This document shows, piece by piece, positions 8,254-16,402 of a DNA stretch of 64,000 nucleotides (its first letter is position 1; every line of letters starts with the position of its first letter). Below the pieces are notes generated by a model, which saw nothing but the letters and a program-made list of their open reading frames with translations, made no database searches and was not told the DNA's origin. The stretch is from Luteitalea pratensis (GTDB taxonomy: Bacteria; Acidobacteriota; Vicinamibacteria; Vicinamibacterales; Vicinamibacteraceae), in assembly GCF_001618865.1 (NCBI RefSeq), contig NZ_CP015136.1, positions 4,995,001 through 5,059,000 on the forward strand. Direction: 5' to 3'. The position numbers were made by a program, and so were the translations under genes.

Positions 8254-10114
8254 TCGCGGCGGGCCCCGCGCCGCCGCACGACTGGCCATCGGGTTGGTGC
8301 TGGCCAGCACACTGGCCTCGTGCGCCACGACGCCAGACGCCTACAAGGTTGGTCAACTCGCCGAGCAACGCGAAGACTTCGACCACGCCATCGTCGCGTA
8401 CACGCAGGCGCAGGTGGCCGACCCCGACGACAAGGAGATCGCGGTCGTCCTCAAACGCGCGAAGCTGCGCGCCTCGGCGCAGCACCTGGCGAAGGGGCGT
8501 CGCCTCGCCGGCGGCGGCACCTACGAGGAGGCGCTGCTCGAGTTCGAGCTGGCCCTCGAACTGAACCCTGCCAATGCCGATGCCGAGACGGCGGTGCGCG
8601 AGACCAGGACCGCCTTGCGCACGAAGATGGCCATACGCAAGGACGGTGGCACCCAACTCGAGTCGTTGATCAGCCGCGCGCGCGCCCTGCCGATGCAGGG
8701 CCGCGAGTTGCCCGACGTCACGCTCCCCGACTCCGTGGTGTTCCGCGAGGCCGGGAGCCGGGACGTGCTCACCTCGCTGGCCAGGTTTGCCGGCATCAGC
8801 ATCGTCTTCGACCCACAATTCCGCAGCGTACCGATGTCGATCGACCTACGCGGCTCCACGCTCCCGTCGGCGCTGGACGCGATCGCGCGCGCTACCGGCA
8901 CCTTCTGGCGTGTCACCGCGCCGAGCACAGTCACGGTGGTGCCCGACACGGCCGCCAAGCGCCGCGAGTACGAAGAGGAAGTGATCCGCACGTTCTACCT
9001 GAGCAACGCGGACCTGAAGGAGACCCTCGATCTGCTGCGCATCGTCGTCGACGCGCGGCGCCTGTCGCCGATCACGGCGACCAACGCGATCTCGATCAAG
9101 GACACACCCGAGCGCATCGAGGCCGCATCTCGGCTGATCGCGGCAATCGACAAGGCACGCGCCGAGGTCGTCATCGACGTCGAGCTGCTCGAGGTCGATC
9201 GCACGCGGTTCAAGCAGTACGGCATCCAGATTCTCTCGCCGGGCAACGACGTCGGGATCGCGGGCCAGATAGACATCAACCAGCCAGGCGGGCTGACACT
9301 CGAACAACTCACCAACCTGGGCAAGGGTGACGTGTTCTTCACGAACCTGCCCGGACTGTACTATCGGCTGCTCAAGCAGGACACGGACACGCGCGTGCTC
9401 GCGAACCCGCAGTTGCGAACCTCCGATGGACTGCCGGCCCAGGCGAGGTTCGGTGAGGAAGTCCCGGTGCCGCAAGTCACGTTCGCCCCCATCGCAACCG
9501 GGGGCGTCAACCAGCAGCCAATCACGTCGTTCACGTACCGCAACGTCGGCGTCAACATCGACATCACGCCGCGGGCGCACCACGACGACGACGTGAGCCT
9601 GGCGGTGAAGATCGAGGTGAGCAGCGTCGCGGGCACGGGGTACTCGGGGCTGCCGACCTTCAACACGCGGGCGATCACGACGACCATTCGTCTGCACGAC
9701 GGCGAGACGAATCTCCTCGCCGGCCTGATCCGCGACAACGAGCGGACGATCCTCAAGGGGATTCCCGGGCTCAGCGACATCCCGGTCGTCGGCAAGATTT
9801 TCGCGAGCAACGAACGCGAGACACAGCAGACCGACGTGGTGCTGATGCTCACGCCGCGCATCATCCGGGTGCTCGACCTCGACGAAGAGGACCTGCGTCC
9901 GTTCCTCGCGGGCCGGGGAGGCGGGCCGGCCGGGGGCCCATTCGAAGGCACCGTCACGCCGCTGCCGATTCGCCCGGCGCAGCCACCGCAGCCAGACGCC
10001 GACAACCCTCCGGGGGCGCAGCCGTTCCCGCAGTTGCCGAGCATCCCCGAGCAGCGGACCGTGCCGCCTCGCACGCTGCCGCCGGCGCCCAACCCGCCGA
10101 CACCGCCACGGTAG
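8234..10114 (+). CDS. Lipoprotein secretin (GspD/PilQ-like) with N-terminal TPR-like region
   Basis: Outer-membrane channel subunit of a type II secretion or type IV pilus-like system. MSSRRSD start, hydrophobic segment and a perfect lipobox LASC with Cys30. Residues 40-145 resemble TPR repeats (HAIVAYTQAQVADPDDKE, EALLEFELALELNPANADA). A short STN-like domain (about 170-230) is followed by an N1/N3-type domain (IDVELLEVDRTRFKQYGIQI) and the secretin core, GVNIDITPRAH to IPGLSDIPVVGKIF and VVLMLTPRIIR. The tail (about 560-626) is Pro-rich. The other secretion genes are not in the window. Its TAG stop lies within a GTAG REP head. Confidence 0.92.
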   Translation: MSSRRSDRGGPRAAARLAIGLVLASTLASCATTPDAYKVGQLAEQREDFDHAIVAYTQAQVADPDDKEIAVVLKRAKLRASAQHLAKGRRLAGGGTYEEALLEFELALELNPANADAETAVRETRTALRTKMAIRKDGGTQLESLISRARALPMQGRELPDVTLPDSVVFREAGSRDVLTSLARFAGISIVFDPQFRSVPMSIDLRGSTLPSALDAIARATGTFWRVTAPSTVTVVPDTAAKRREYEEEVIRTFYLSNADLKETLDLLRIVVDARRLSPITATNAISIKDTPERIEAASRLIAAIDKARAEVVIDVELLEVDRTRFKQYGIQILSPGNDVGIAGQIDINQPGGLTLEQLTNLGKGDVFFTNLPGLYYRLLKQDTDTRVLANPQLRTSDGLPAQARFGEEVPVPQVTFAPIATGGVNQQPITSFTYRNVGVNIDITPRAHHDDDVSLAVKIEVSSVAGTGYSGLPTFNTRAITTTIRLHDGETNLLAGLIRDNERTILKGIPGLSDIPVVGKIFASNERETQQTDVVLMLTPRIIRVLDLDEEDLRPFLAGRGGGPAGGPFEGTVTPLPIRPAQPPQPDADNPPGAQPFPQLPSIPEQRTVPPRTLPPAPNPPTPPR

Positions 10115-10139
10115 GTAGGGACGGCTCTCTGAGCCGTCC
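10115..10139 (+). repeat. GTAG-headed REP-like palindrome
   Basis: GTAG is followed directly by GGACGGCTC, loop TCT and GAGCCGTCC, a perfect 9-bp stem. The stop codon of the secretin gene lies in an adjoining GTAG (10111-10114). Immediately downstream, CTCTGAGCC-GTCC-TTCATACCG is partly duplicated. It may also act as a weak terminator, but it has no T tract. Confidence 0.65.
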
Positions 10140-10219
10140 CTGTTCATACCGTCTCTGAGCCATCCATCTTCATACCGCAGTTGGTCCCTCGGCCCATTCG
10201 GGAAGCGGGTCGAGGCCTC

Positions 10220-10244
10220 GGACCGCTCGGAGAGCGGTCCCTGC
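10220..10244 (-). repeat. REP-like palindrome with GCAG head (minus strand)
   Basis: GGACCGCTC, loop GGA, GAGCGGTCC form a perfect 9-bp stem. On the minus strand it is headed by GCAG instead of GTAG. It ends directly next to the murA stop codon and may serve as its terminator hairpin. The same core (CGCTC-GGA-GAGCG) recurs at 28472-28497. Confidence 0.55.
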
Positions 10245-11501
10245 CTAATCCTCTCGCGCGACGACAGCGCCCAGGGCCGTCAGTCGCTCGACCACCTGGG
10301 CGTAGCCGCGCTCGACCGTCTCGAGCGGTCCGACCACGCTTTCGCCGTCGGCGGCGAGGGCCGCCGCGATCAACGCCATGCCCGATCGGAGGTCGCGCGT
10401 GTCGAGGTGACGCCCACGCAACGGCGTCGGCCCCGTCACCACCATGCGATGCGAGTCGCACAGGAAGATGTCGGCGCGCATCCCGCTGAGTTGCTCGAGC
10501 GCGAACAGCCGCAGCTCGTACATCCAGTCGTGGATCAGCGTCCGGCCCTGGGCCTGTGTCGCCAGCACGGTGAACAGGCTGACCATGTCGCTCGGAAACC
10601 CCGGCCACAGCCCTGTCACCAGCCGGCCAGTGGCCACACATCGACCAGCACGCACGTGCACCGCACCATCGCTCATGTCGCAGGGCACCTGCATCCGCTG
10701 CAGGACGCTGACGATCGGCTCGAGATCCTCGGGCTCGGCGCCGCGCACCTCGATCGCACCGCGTGTCACCGCCGCGATCACCGCCCAGGTCCCGGCTTCG
10801 ATGTAGTCGCCGCGCAGCGTGTGGGTTGCCCCACCAAGCTTCGAGACTCCGTGGACACGCAGCCTCGAGGACCCGGCGCCCTCGATGCGTGCGCCCATCG
10901 CCGAGAGCAGCGCACACAGTTCGATGACGTGCGGCTCGGTGGCCGCGTGGCGGATCTCGGTCTCGCCGTGCGCAGTCACCGCTGCGAGCACTGCGAGTTC
11001 GGTCGCGGTGACCGAGGCCTCGTCGAGATAGAAGGAGGCGCCTCGCAGCCCGTCGGGCGCCTCGAACGCGTGGCCGGCGCCCTCGACAGGCCGGGCGCCG
11101 AGCGCCGTCAGCGCCTGGACGTGCGTGGACAGCGTCCGCCGTGACGGGAAGTCTCCGCCAGGCGGGGCGAGGTGCACCTGCCCGCATCGCGCCAGCAGCG
11201 GACCCATCAGCAACAGCGATGCGCGCACGCGTCCGACGAGCTGCCCGTCCGGCGTCGCGCCTGGTCGTTCCGCGCCGCGAAGAACCAGCGTGCTCGTGCC
11301 GTGCCCCTCGACCGTCGATCCGAGTCCCTGCAGCAGTTCGAGCAACACGTCGACGTCGCGAATCCGCGGGACGTTGTGCAGCGTCACCGGCTCGGTCGTC
11401 AGCAAGCTCGCGACGATCAGCGGCAGGGCCGCGTTCTTGTTCCCGCCGACGGTCACGACGCCCTCGAGGCGACGGCCCCCCTGCACGCACAACACGGACA
11501 T
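10245..11501 (-). CDS. murA: UDP-GlcNAc 1-carboxyvinyltransferase, Asp in place of the fosfomycin-target Cys
   Basis: First committed step of peptidoglycan synthesis: transfer of enolpyruvate from PEP to UDP-GlcNAc. The product has 418 residues. Lys22-Asn23 (in GGNKNAALP), the VRAS segment at 92-95 and Asp305 (PSDM, 303-306) are conserved. The active-site loop, usually PGGCxIGxRPxDxH, reads PPGGDFPSRRTLSTH (113-127), so the catalytic Cys115 equivalent is Asp117. Cys-to-Asp enzymes are known in mycobacteria and chlamydiae and are intrinsically fosfomycin-insensitive. Start chosen at ATG 11501 with AGGGAG upstream. Last gene of a seven-gene operon, one base after murB. Whether a second murA exists elsewhere is unknown. 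Confidence 0.93.
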   Translation of the reverse strand: MSVLCVQGGRRLEGVVTVGGNKNAALPLIVASLLTTEPVTLHNVPRIRDVDVLLELLQGLGSTVEGHGTSTLVLRGAERPGATPDGQLVGRVRASLLLMGPLLARCGQVHLAPPGGDFPSRRTLSTHVQALTALGARPVEGAGHAFEAPDGLRGASFYLDEASVTATELAVLAAVTAHGETEIRHAATEPHVIELCALLSAMGARIEGAGSSRLRVHGVSKLGGATHTLRGDYIEAGTWAVIAAVTRGAIEVRGAEPEDLEPIVSVLQRMQVPCDMSDGAVHVRAGRCVATGRLVTGLWPGFPSDMVSLFTVLATQAQGRTLIHDWMYELRLFALEQLSGMRADIFLCDSHRMVVTGPTPLRGRHLDTRDLRSGMALIAAALAADGESVVGPLETVERGYAQVVERLTALGAVVARED

Positions 11502-11502
11502 G

Positions 11503-12483
11503 TCAGCGCTCCCTTTCCCGTGAATGGTCCCACTGACCGAGGTACACGATCTCTTCGTGCAGGTGCACGCCGCTGGCGTGGGCGACGGCCGTACGGCACC
11601 TGTCGACGAGCGCCCGCACGTCCGCGGCTCGACTTCCCGGCGCCACGACAATGAAGTTGGCGTGGAGTGCGGAGACAGCGGCCCCGCCTTCCTGTGCGCC
11701 CTTGAGCCCGGCGCGATCGATCAGCGCACCCGCGGATCGCGGCACGCCCTCGGGGACCGGGTCTTCGGGGCCGGGGTTCTGGAAGATGCAGCCGGCACTG
11801 GACTGATGCAAGGGCTGCGTCCGCTTGCGGAACGCGAGCGACGTCCTCGCCTCGGCACGGAGCGCCTCGGGCGAGCCGCCAGGCGTGACCGCAAACAGCA
11901 CCGACAGCACCACCTCACCCGAGTGCTGGATGCGGCTGCGGTCGTAGCCGAACGCCATCGCCTCCACGGGTAGGTCGATGACCTCGCCGGAGGGCTGCAG
12001 CACACGGACACTGCGCACGTGCTCGCCGATCAAGCGACCCTGGAAGTGGGCGTTGCCGCAGATGGCCCCGCCCACGGTACCGGGCGTCCCTGCCCATGCC
12101 TCGAGGCCGGCCAGGCCGCGCCCGGCGAGCCAACGCACCAGCCCGTTGATGGTCACGCCGGCGTCGGCGCGCGCACTCTCCGGGCCGTCCAGTCGCACTT
12201 CCCCGCCATGGACGCGCACGGTCAGCCCACGGATGCCGGCGTCGGCGACGACGACATTGGATCCGCCGCCCAGGACCGTCACCGGCACGCCGTTGGCCCT
12301 CGCCAGGCGAACCACGGTCACGGTGTCGGTCGCCGATGTCACCGAAGCCAGCAGGTCGGCGGTACCGCCGACGCGAAGGGTTGTCAACCGCGCCAGCGCC
12401 GCGTCGCGCTCGACGGTGGCGGCTGGAGCCGCGGTCCTCAGCGCCTCGACAAAGGTGCGCGACAGCTCGAACGGTCGACTCAT
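11503..12483 (-). CDS. murB: UDP-N-acetylenolpyruvoylglucosamine reductase
   Basis: FAD-dependent enzyme that reduces the MurA product to UDP-MurNAc with NADPH. Visible are the FAD loop GGGSNVVV (72-79), GTPGTVGGAICGNAHFQG (about 132-149), FGYDRS (178-183) and the C-terminal HANFIV (about 283). The proton-donor motif, commonly GSxFxNP, reads AGCIFQNP with Cys232 where many enzymes have Ser. Length 326 residues. Its ATG overlaps the pxpC stop by four bases, and murA starts one base after its own stop, so murB and murA are coupled to the upstream recycling genes. Confidence 0.95.
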   Translation of the reverse strand: MSRPFELSRTFVEALRTAAPAATVERDAALARLTTLRVGGTADLLASVTSATDTVTVVRLARANGVPVTVLGGGSNVVVADAGIRGLTVRVHGGEVRLDGPESARADAGVTINGLVRWLAGRGLAGLEAWAGTPGTVGGAICGNAHFQGRLIGEHVRSVRVLQPSGEVIDLPVEAMAFGYDRSRIQHSGEVVLSVLFAVTPGGSPEALRAEARTSLAFRKRTQPLHQSSAGCIFQNPGPEDPVPEGVPRSAGALIDRAGLKGAQEGGAAVSALHANFIVVAPGSRAADVRALVDRCRTAVAHASGVHLHEEIVYLGQWDHSRERER

Positions 12484-13385
12484 GCGATCTCTCTCGCCCT
12501 GGCATCCTGCTCGAACAGCGCCCGAACAGCGTCGGCATGGCTCACCAACTCGAAGCGGACATCGTCGGCCGGAGCGAGTTGGGCGGCCTGGCCGACATCG
12601 GCAGTGATGACGATGGCGACGACCGGATAGCCGCCGGTCGTCTGCCGTTCGGCCATCAGCAGCATCGGCAGTCCCGACGGCAGGACCTGGATCGCACCAG
12701 TGACTGTGCCGCTCGACGGGCGATCGGGCATCAGCAGGTGCATCGGCGCACCGTCGAGCGGATATGCCATCCGGCTCGCTCCTGCGGTGATCATGTAAGT
12801 GTTAGTGCACATGATAACGAGCGCGTCTGCCGCGACTGGCGCGTCAGGGCCGGCGACCACCCTGAGCACGTTCGTCCGCGGCGAACCCGGCAATCGCCCG
12901 GGCCGCACTGGCCCGGCAACGCGCGAACCGATCGCAAGGCGCGAGCCGTCGGTCAACGCACCCCGCCGCGTGTCCAGCGGCCAGGCGCTTCGACTCCCGA
13001 GCACGAGTGGCGTGTCGATGCCGCCGCGGACGGCCACGCACGCGCGCGCTCCGCCGCGCCGCTCACCCAGTGTCAGGAGATCGCCGGCAGCCAGGGCGAT
13101 CGCGGAGTCGGCCGCCATCGGCCGGCCATGCACATCCAGGTCGAACGTCGCGCCCGTGACCGCCGCGTGCATCGGCACTTCGGCGCGCAGGGCGCAGCCG
13201 ACGAGCGTGACCTCGAGGGCGGCCTCACCCGGGGCGTTGCCGACCAGGGTGTTGGCGCGACGCAGTGCGTCAAGGTCGAGAGCGCCACCGACCGGCACCC
13301 CCAGGTGCTGATGGCCCCAGCGTCCCGCGTCCTGGACGGTGGTGTGCAGTCCGGCGCGAACCAGGGTCAGCCCGGGCGCACTCAT
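12480..13385 (-). CDS. pxpC: 5-oxoprolinase subunit C-like carboxyltransferase-family protein
   Basis: 301-residue member of the biotin-dependent carboxyltransferase/KipA-PxpC family. The N-terminal signature VQDAGRWGHQHLGVPVGGALD is present (about residues 14-34). Later landmarks are VRGGIDTP and GDxLTLG, and IMCTNTYMITAGASRMAYPLDG near 215. With PxpA and PxpB such proteins convert 5-oxoproline to glutamate. No pxpA gene is in the window. The gene is joined by ATGA overlaps to pxpB upstream and murB downstream, so it is embedded in a peptidoglycan recycling operon. Its substrate here is unknown. Confidence 0.88.
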   Translation of the reverse strand: MSAPGLTLVRAGLHTTVQDAGRWGHQHLGVPVGGALDLDALRRANTLVGNAPGEAALEVTLVGCALRAEVPMHAAVTGATFDLDVHGRPMAADSAIALAAGDLLTLGERRGGARACVAVRGGIDTPLVLGSRSAWPLDTRRGALTDGSRLAIGSRVAGPVRPGRLPGSPRTNVLRVVAGPDAPVAADALVIMCTNTYMITAGASRMAYPLDGAPMHLLMPDRPSSGTVTGAIQVLPSGLPMLLMAERQTTGGYPVVAIVITADVGQAAQLAPADDVRFELVSHADAVRALFEQDARAREIA

Positions 13386-14044
13386 CGCGAGGCGGCCTCG
13401 CGTCTGACGAACCGCACTCGCGTTCCCGGCGCCAGGCGGGCCGGCGGTGTGGCGCCCAGATCGAACAGGGACATGTCGGTGCGGCCGATGATGTGCCACC
13501 CGCCTGGGCTCGCCGACGGATAGATGCCCGAATAGGCACCGGCAATCGCCACCGACCCAGGTGGAACCTTCGGCCGCGGCGTGGCTCGTCGGGGCAGGTG
13601 CAGCCGCGAGTCGAGCGGACCGAGGTAGGGAAATCCCGGGACAAACCCCACGAAGCAGACGACGTAGTCGACGGCCGCGTGGCGCCGGCACACTTCCTCC
13701 GGCGCGAGACCGCACGCCAGCGCGACGTCCTCCAGGTCTGGACCAACCTCGCCTCCATAGACGACAGGCACCTCCACCGCGAATCCGACAGTGGCTGCCT
13801 CCCCGTCCGCCTCGGTGGCCCGCAGCGCCAGCGCCACCTGCCGCACGTCACAACGCAACGGGTCGACATGCACGACCAGTTCGCGCATCCCCGGCACGAC
13901 GTCGCGCACACCCGCGACCTGTGCCATCCGCAGGCGCTGCGCCAGGCGGTGGATGAACGCATTGGCGGCGAGCGGCGAGCCGTCGATGGCGTGCACCGAC
14001 AGCGCCGCGTCACCGAGCCACTCGAGACGCCAGCCGTCGCTCAT
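13382..14044 (-). CDS. pxpB: 5-oxoprolinase subunit B-like (KipI/PxpB family)
   Basis: 220-residue protein of the KipI/allophanate-hydrolase-subunit-1 family, partner of PxpC. The family signature GFVPGFPYLG is at residues 133-142, preceded by VVYGGEVGPDLEDVA and followed by RATPRPKVPPGSVAIAG and GGWHIIGRT. In Bacillus, relatives inhibit KinA, while in E. coli PxpB is part of ATP-dependent 5-oxoprolinase. Four-base ATGA overlaps tie it to mpl upstream and pxpC downstream. The family is clear; the specific reaction in this operon is inference. Confidence 0.88.
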   Translation of the reverse strand: MSDGWRLEWLGDAALSVHAIDGSPLAANAFIHRLAQRLRMAQVAGVRDVVPGMRELVVHVDPLRCDVRQVALALRATEADGEAATVGFAVEVPVVYGGEVGPDLEDVALACGLAPEEVCRRHAAVDYVVCFVGFVPGFPYLGPLDSRLHLPRRATPRPKVPPGSVAIAGAYSGIYPSASPGGWHIIGRTDMSLFDLGATPPARLAPGTRVRFVRREAASR

Positions 14045-15441
14045 CCGGCAGTTCCCGCGCGCAACGCATCGAGCAGCCGGTTGTGGATGTCGTCGAAACC
14101 GCCGTTGGACATCACGATCACGAGATCGCCGGGGCGCGCCTCGCGTGCGACGGCCTCCACGATCGCGGCGGTGCCGTCGATGTGGCGTGCGTGCTGACCG
14201 CGGGCCGACAGATCGTGCACGAGGTCCGGTACGGAGAGGCGCCGATCGTCGGCAAGGTTGGTGCGGAACACGGACGCGAGGATCACCTCGTCGGCGTCAC
14301 CAAACGCATCGGTGAACGCCGCCTGGAACACGCGCAGGCAGCTCGACGCAGACCGGGGCTCGAAGATCGCCCACACGCGCGCGTCGGGGTGAGCCCGTCG
14401 CACGCCCCGCAGCGTCTCCGTGATCGCCGTCGGATGGTGCGCGAAGTCGTCGTAGATCGAGACGCCGCCAGCGACGCCTCGCAGTTCCATGCGCCGCTTG
14501 ACGCCAGCAAACCCGGCGAGCGCCGCCGCGATGACGTCAAACGGTACGCCTCGCGAGGCGGCCACCGCAATGGCCGCCAGGGCGTTGCGTACGTTGTGGA
14601 GCCCGGTCATCGGCACCCGCGCGTGTCCCAACACCTCGCTGGCCCGCGTCACCGTGAACGACGTCCCGTCCGGTCCGGCGGCGAGCTCACGCGCCTGCCA
14701 ATGCGCACCATCCGACAAGCCGAATGTCTCGACGACGCCGAAGGCCGCACCGACCAATGAGGCCGCCCCCGCGTCGTCGATGCCGATGAAGACGCGGCCG
14801 GTGGAGGGTACGAGCCTCAGAAGGCGCGTGAACGCGGTCAGGATCGCTGTGACATCGGGGTAGATGTCGGCGTGATCGAACTCGACATTGTTGACGATGA
14901 CGGTGTGAGGCACGTACTTCAGGAACTTCGCCGTCTTGTCGAAGAACGCGCTGTCGTACTCGTCACCCTCGATCACGAAGTCGCGCCCCGCGCCGAGGCG
15001 ATAGCTCGCGTCGAAGTTGCCGGCGATGCCGCCAACCAGGAGTGACGGGTCGAGATCGGCGTACGTGAGCACCCACGCCACCATGCTCGTGGTCGTGGTC
15101 TTGCCGTGCGTGCCCGAGACGACGATCGGGTCGCGATCCCACAGGAATTCGTCGCGAATCCGTTCCGGCAGCGAGCAGTAGCGCTGGCGTCGTTCCAATA
15201 CGGTCTCGAGCTCGACGTTGCCTCGCGAGATGGCATTGCCCACTACCACCATGTCGGCTCCGGCATCCACGTGCGCTGCGTCGTAGCCTTCGAACACCTC
15301 GATGCGCTCGGCCCGCAGGAAGTCGCTCATCGGCGGATACACGCCGGCATCCGAACCGGTGACGTGGTGGCCCCGCCGTTGCAACATGGCGGCAAGGGTG
15401 GCCATCGCCGTGCCGGCGACGCCAATCAGGTGAATGTGCAC
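14041..15441 (-). CDS. mpl: Murein tripeptide ligase Mpl
   Basis: Cytosolic Mur-ligase that attaches recycled L-Ala-gamma-D-Glu-mesoDAP to UDP-MurNAc, bypassing MurC, MurD and MurE. The N-terminus MHIHLIGVAGTAM binds the UDP-sugar, the ATP loop GTHGKTTT is at residues 110-117, and GDEYDSAFFDK (159-169) is specific to Mpl rather than MurC. FAHHPTAI and EPRS(A)S motifs follow near 338 and 366. Length 466 residues. Its presence implies a meso-DAP peptidoglycan and tripeptide recycling. pxpB starts inside its stop codon. Confidence 0.96.
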   Translation of the reverse strand: MHIHLIGVAGTAMATLAAMLQRRGHHVTGSDAGVYPPMSDFLRAERIEVFEGYDAAHVDAGADMVVVGNAISRGNVELETVLERRQRYCSLPERIRDEFLWDRDPIVVSGTHGKTTTTSMVAWVLTYADLDPSLLVGGIAGNFDASYRLGAGRDFVIEGDEYDSAFFDKTAKFLKYVPHTVIVNNVEFDHADIYPDVTAILTAFTRLLRLVPSTGRVFIGIDDAGAASLVGAAFGVVETFGLSDGAHWQARELAAGPDGTSFTVTRASEVLGHARVPMTGLHNVRNALAAIAVAASRGVPFDVIAAALAGFAGVKRRMELRGVAGGVSIYDDFAHHPTAITETLRGVRRAHPDARVWAIFEPRSASSCLRVFQAAFTDAFGDADEVILASVFRTNLADDRRLSVPDLVHDLSARGQHARHIDGTAAIVEAVAREARPGDLVIVMSNGGFDDIHNRLLDALRAGTAG

Positions 15442-15454
15442 GTTGCAGTCCTCG

Positions 15455-16402
15455 TCAGGCCACGGCCGGCTCGTCTATCGAGAGCGAGACATCGGTTCCG
15501 GCATGCAGCGTGACCTGCACGCCGATCGGCAGCGTGATCATCACGCCGGCGGTGTGCCCACTCGGCACGCCTGCCACAATCGGTCCATCGAAACCGGCCA
15601 GCGCATGACGCACCGCGTCGAGGGCCGTGACGCTCCCGTCCGGTTCGTCGCAGCCAGGCAACTCGTTCAGCACCACGCCGGAGACGCCGTCGAACACGCC
15701 GGCGGCGCGCAACTGCCACAGCAGTCGATCAAGACGGTAGGGACGCTCGTTCACCTCGTCGACGAACAGGATCGTCGGCTCGGCGGCCACGAACGCCCAC
15801 GGTGTGCCCAACAGGGCCGCGATCTGCGTCAACGTGCCCCCTCGCAAGACACCACGCGCCGCGCCCGGTTGCAGGGTGCGCGCTCGTGGCGCCGCGATCT
15901 TCCCGAACGGTACGGGCTCGCCGACGATGCGCAGGAATGAGTCGGGATCGAAGGCACTGGCGCCGCGCGCGAGGCGTCCCTCCGCCATCGGGCCGTGCAC
16001 GCTGACCAGGCCCGCCCGTCCCGCGAATGCGTCGAGCAGTGCAGTGATGTCGCTGTACCCGATCAGCAGCGTGCGGGCGGCACGGACCTCGGCCCAGTCG
16101 AGAAATGGCAGCAGCTGTGCCGACCCGTAGCCGCCACGCGTAGCGATCACGGCGGCAATGCCGGGATCGACAAGGGCATCACGCAGTTGCGCCGCTCGTG
16201 ACATCGGCGCCCCGGCCACGTACGCGGGGCCGGGGCCGGCATTGACCTGGGCGATGACGACAGGCTCGAATCCAAGAGTCCGCAATTGGTCGGCACCGGC
16301 CGCGACGTCCTCGGAACGACATGGGCTCGCGAGTGTCATGAGGGCGACGCGGTCTCCTGGGCGTAACGCACGCGGCCGGACGAACGGGCGGACCGCCGTC
16401 AC
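15455..16402 (-). CDS. ldcA: LD-carboxypeptidase (S66 family)
   Basis: Serine peptidase that removes the terminal D-Ala from murein tetrapeptides, yielding the tripeptide used by Mpl. RGGYGS lies at residues 89-94, the nucleophile motif GYSD at 115-118 (Ser117), then GGTLTQIAALLGTP (about 189-202), the catalytic Glu in FVDEVNE (about 216-222) and the His in SGHT (about 286-289). Length 315 residues. The MccF branch of S66 shares this core, but the position beside mpl and nagZ favours LdcA. GTG start overlapping the nagZ stop (GTGA). Confidence 0.92.
   Translation of the reverse strand: MTAVRPFVRPRALRPGDRVALMTLASPCRSEDVAAGADQLRTLGFEPVVIAQVNAGPGPAYVAGAPMSRAAQLRDALVDPGIAAVIATRGGYGSAQLLPFLDWAEVRAARTLLIGYSDITALLDAFAGRAGLVSVHGPMAEGRLARGASAFDPDSFLRIVGEPVPFGKIAAPRARTLQPGAARGVLRGGTLTQIAALLGTPWAFVAAEPTILFVDEVNERPYRLDRLLWQLRAAGVFDGVSGVVLNELPGCDEPDGSVTALDAVRHALAGFDGPIVAGVPSGHTAGVMITLPIGVQVTLHAGTDVSLSIDEPAVA

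Noticed and set aside
8846-10147. 433-codon minus-strand frame over the secretin gene
   Set aside because: Arg/Asp-rich shadow frame without motifs; secretin on the plus strand is clear.
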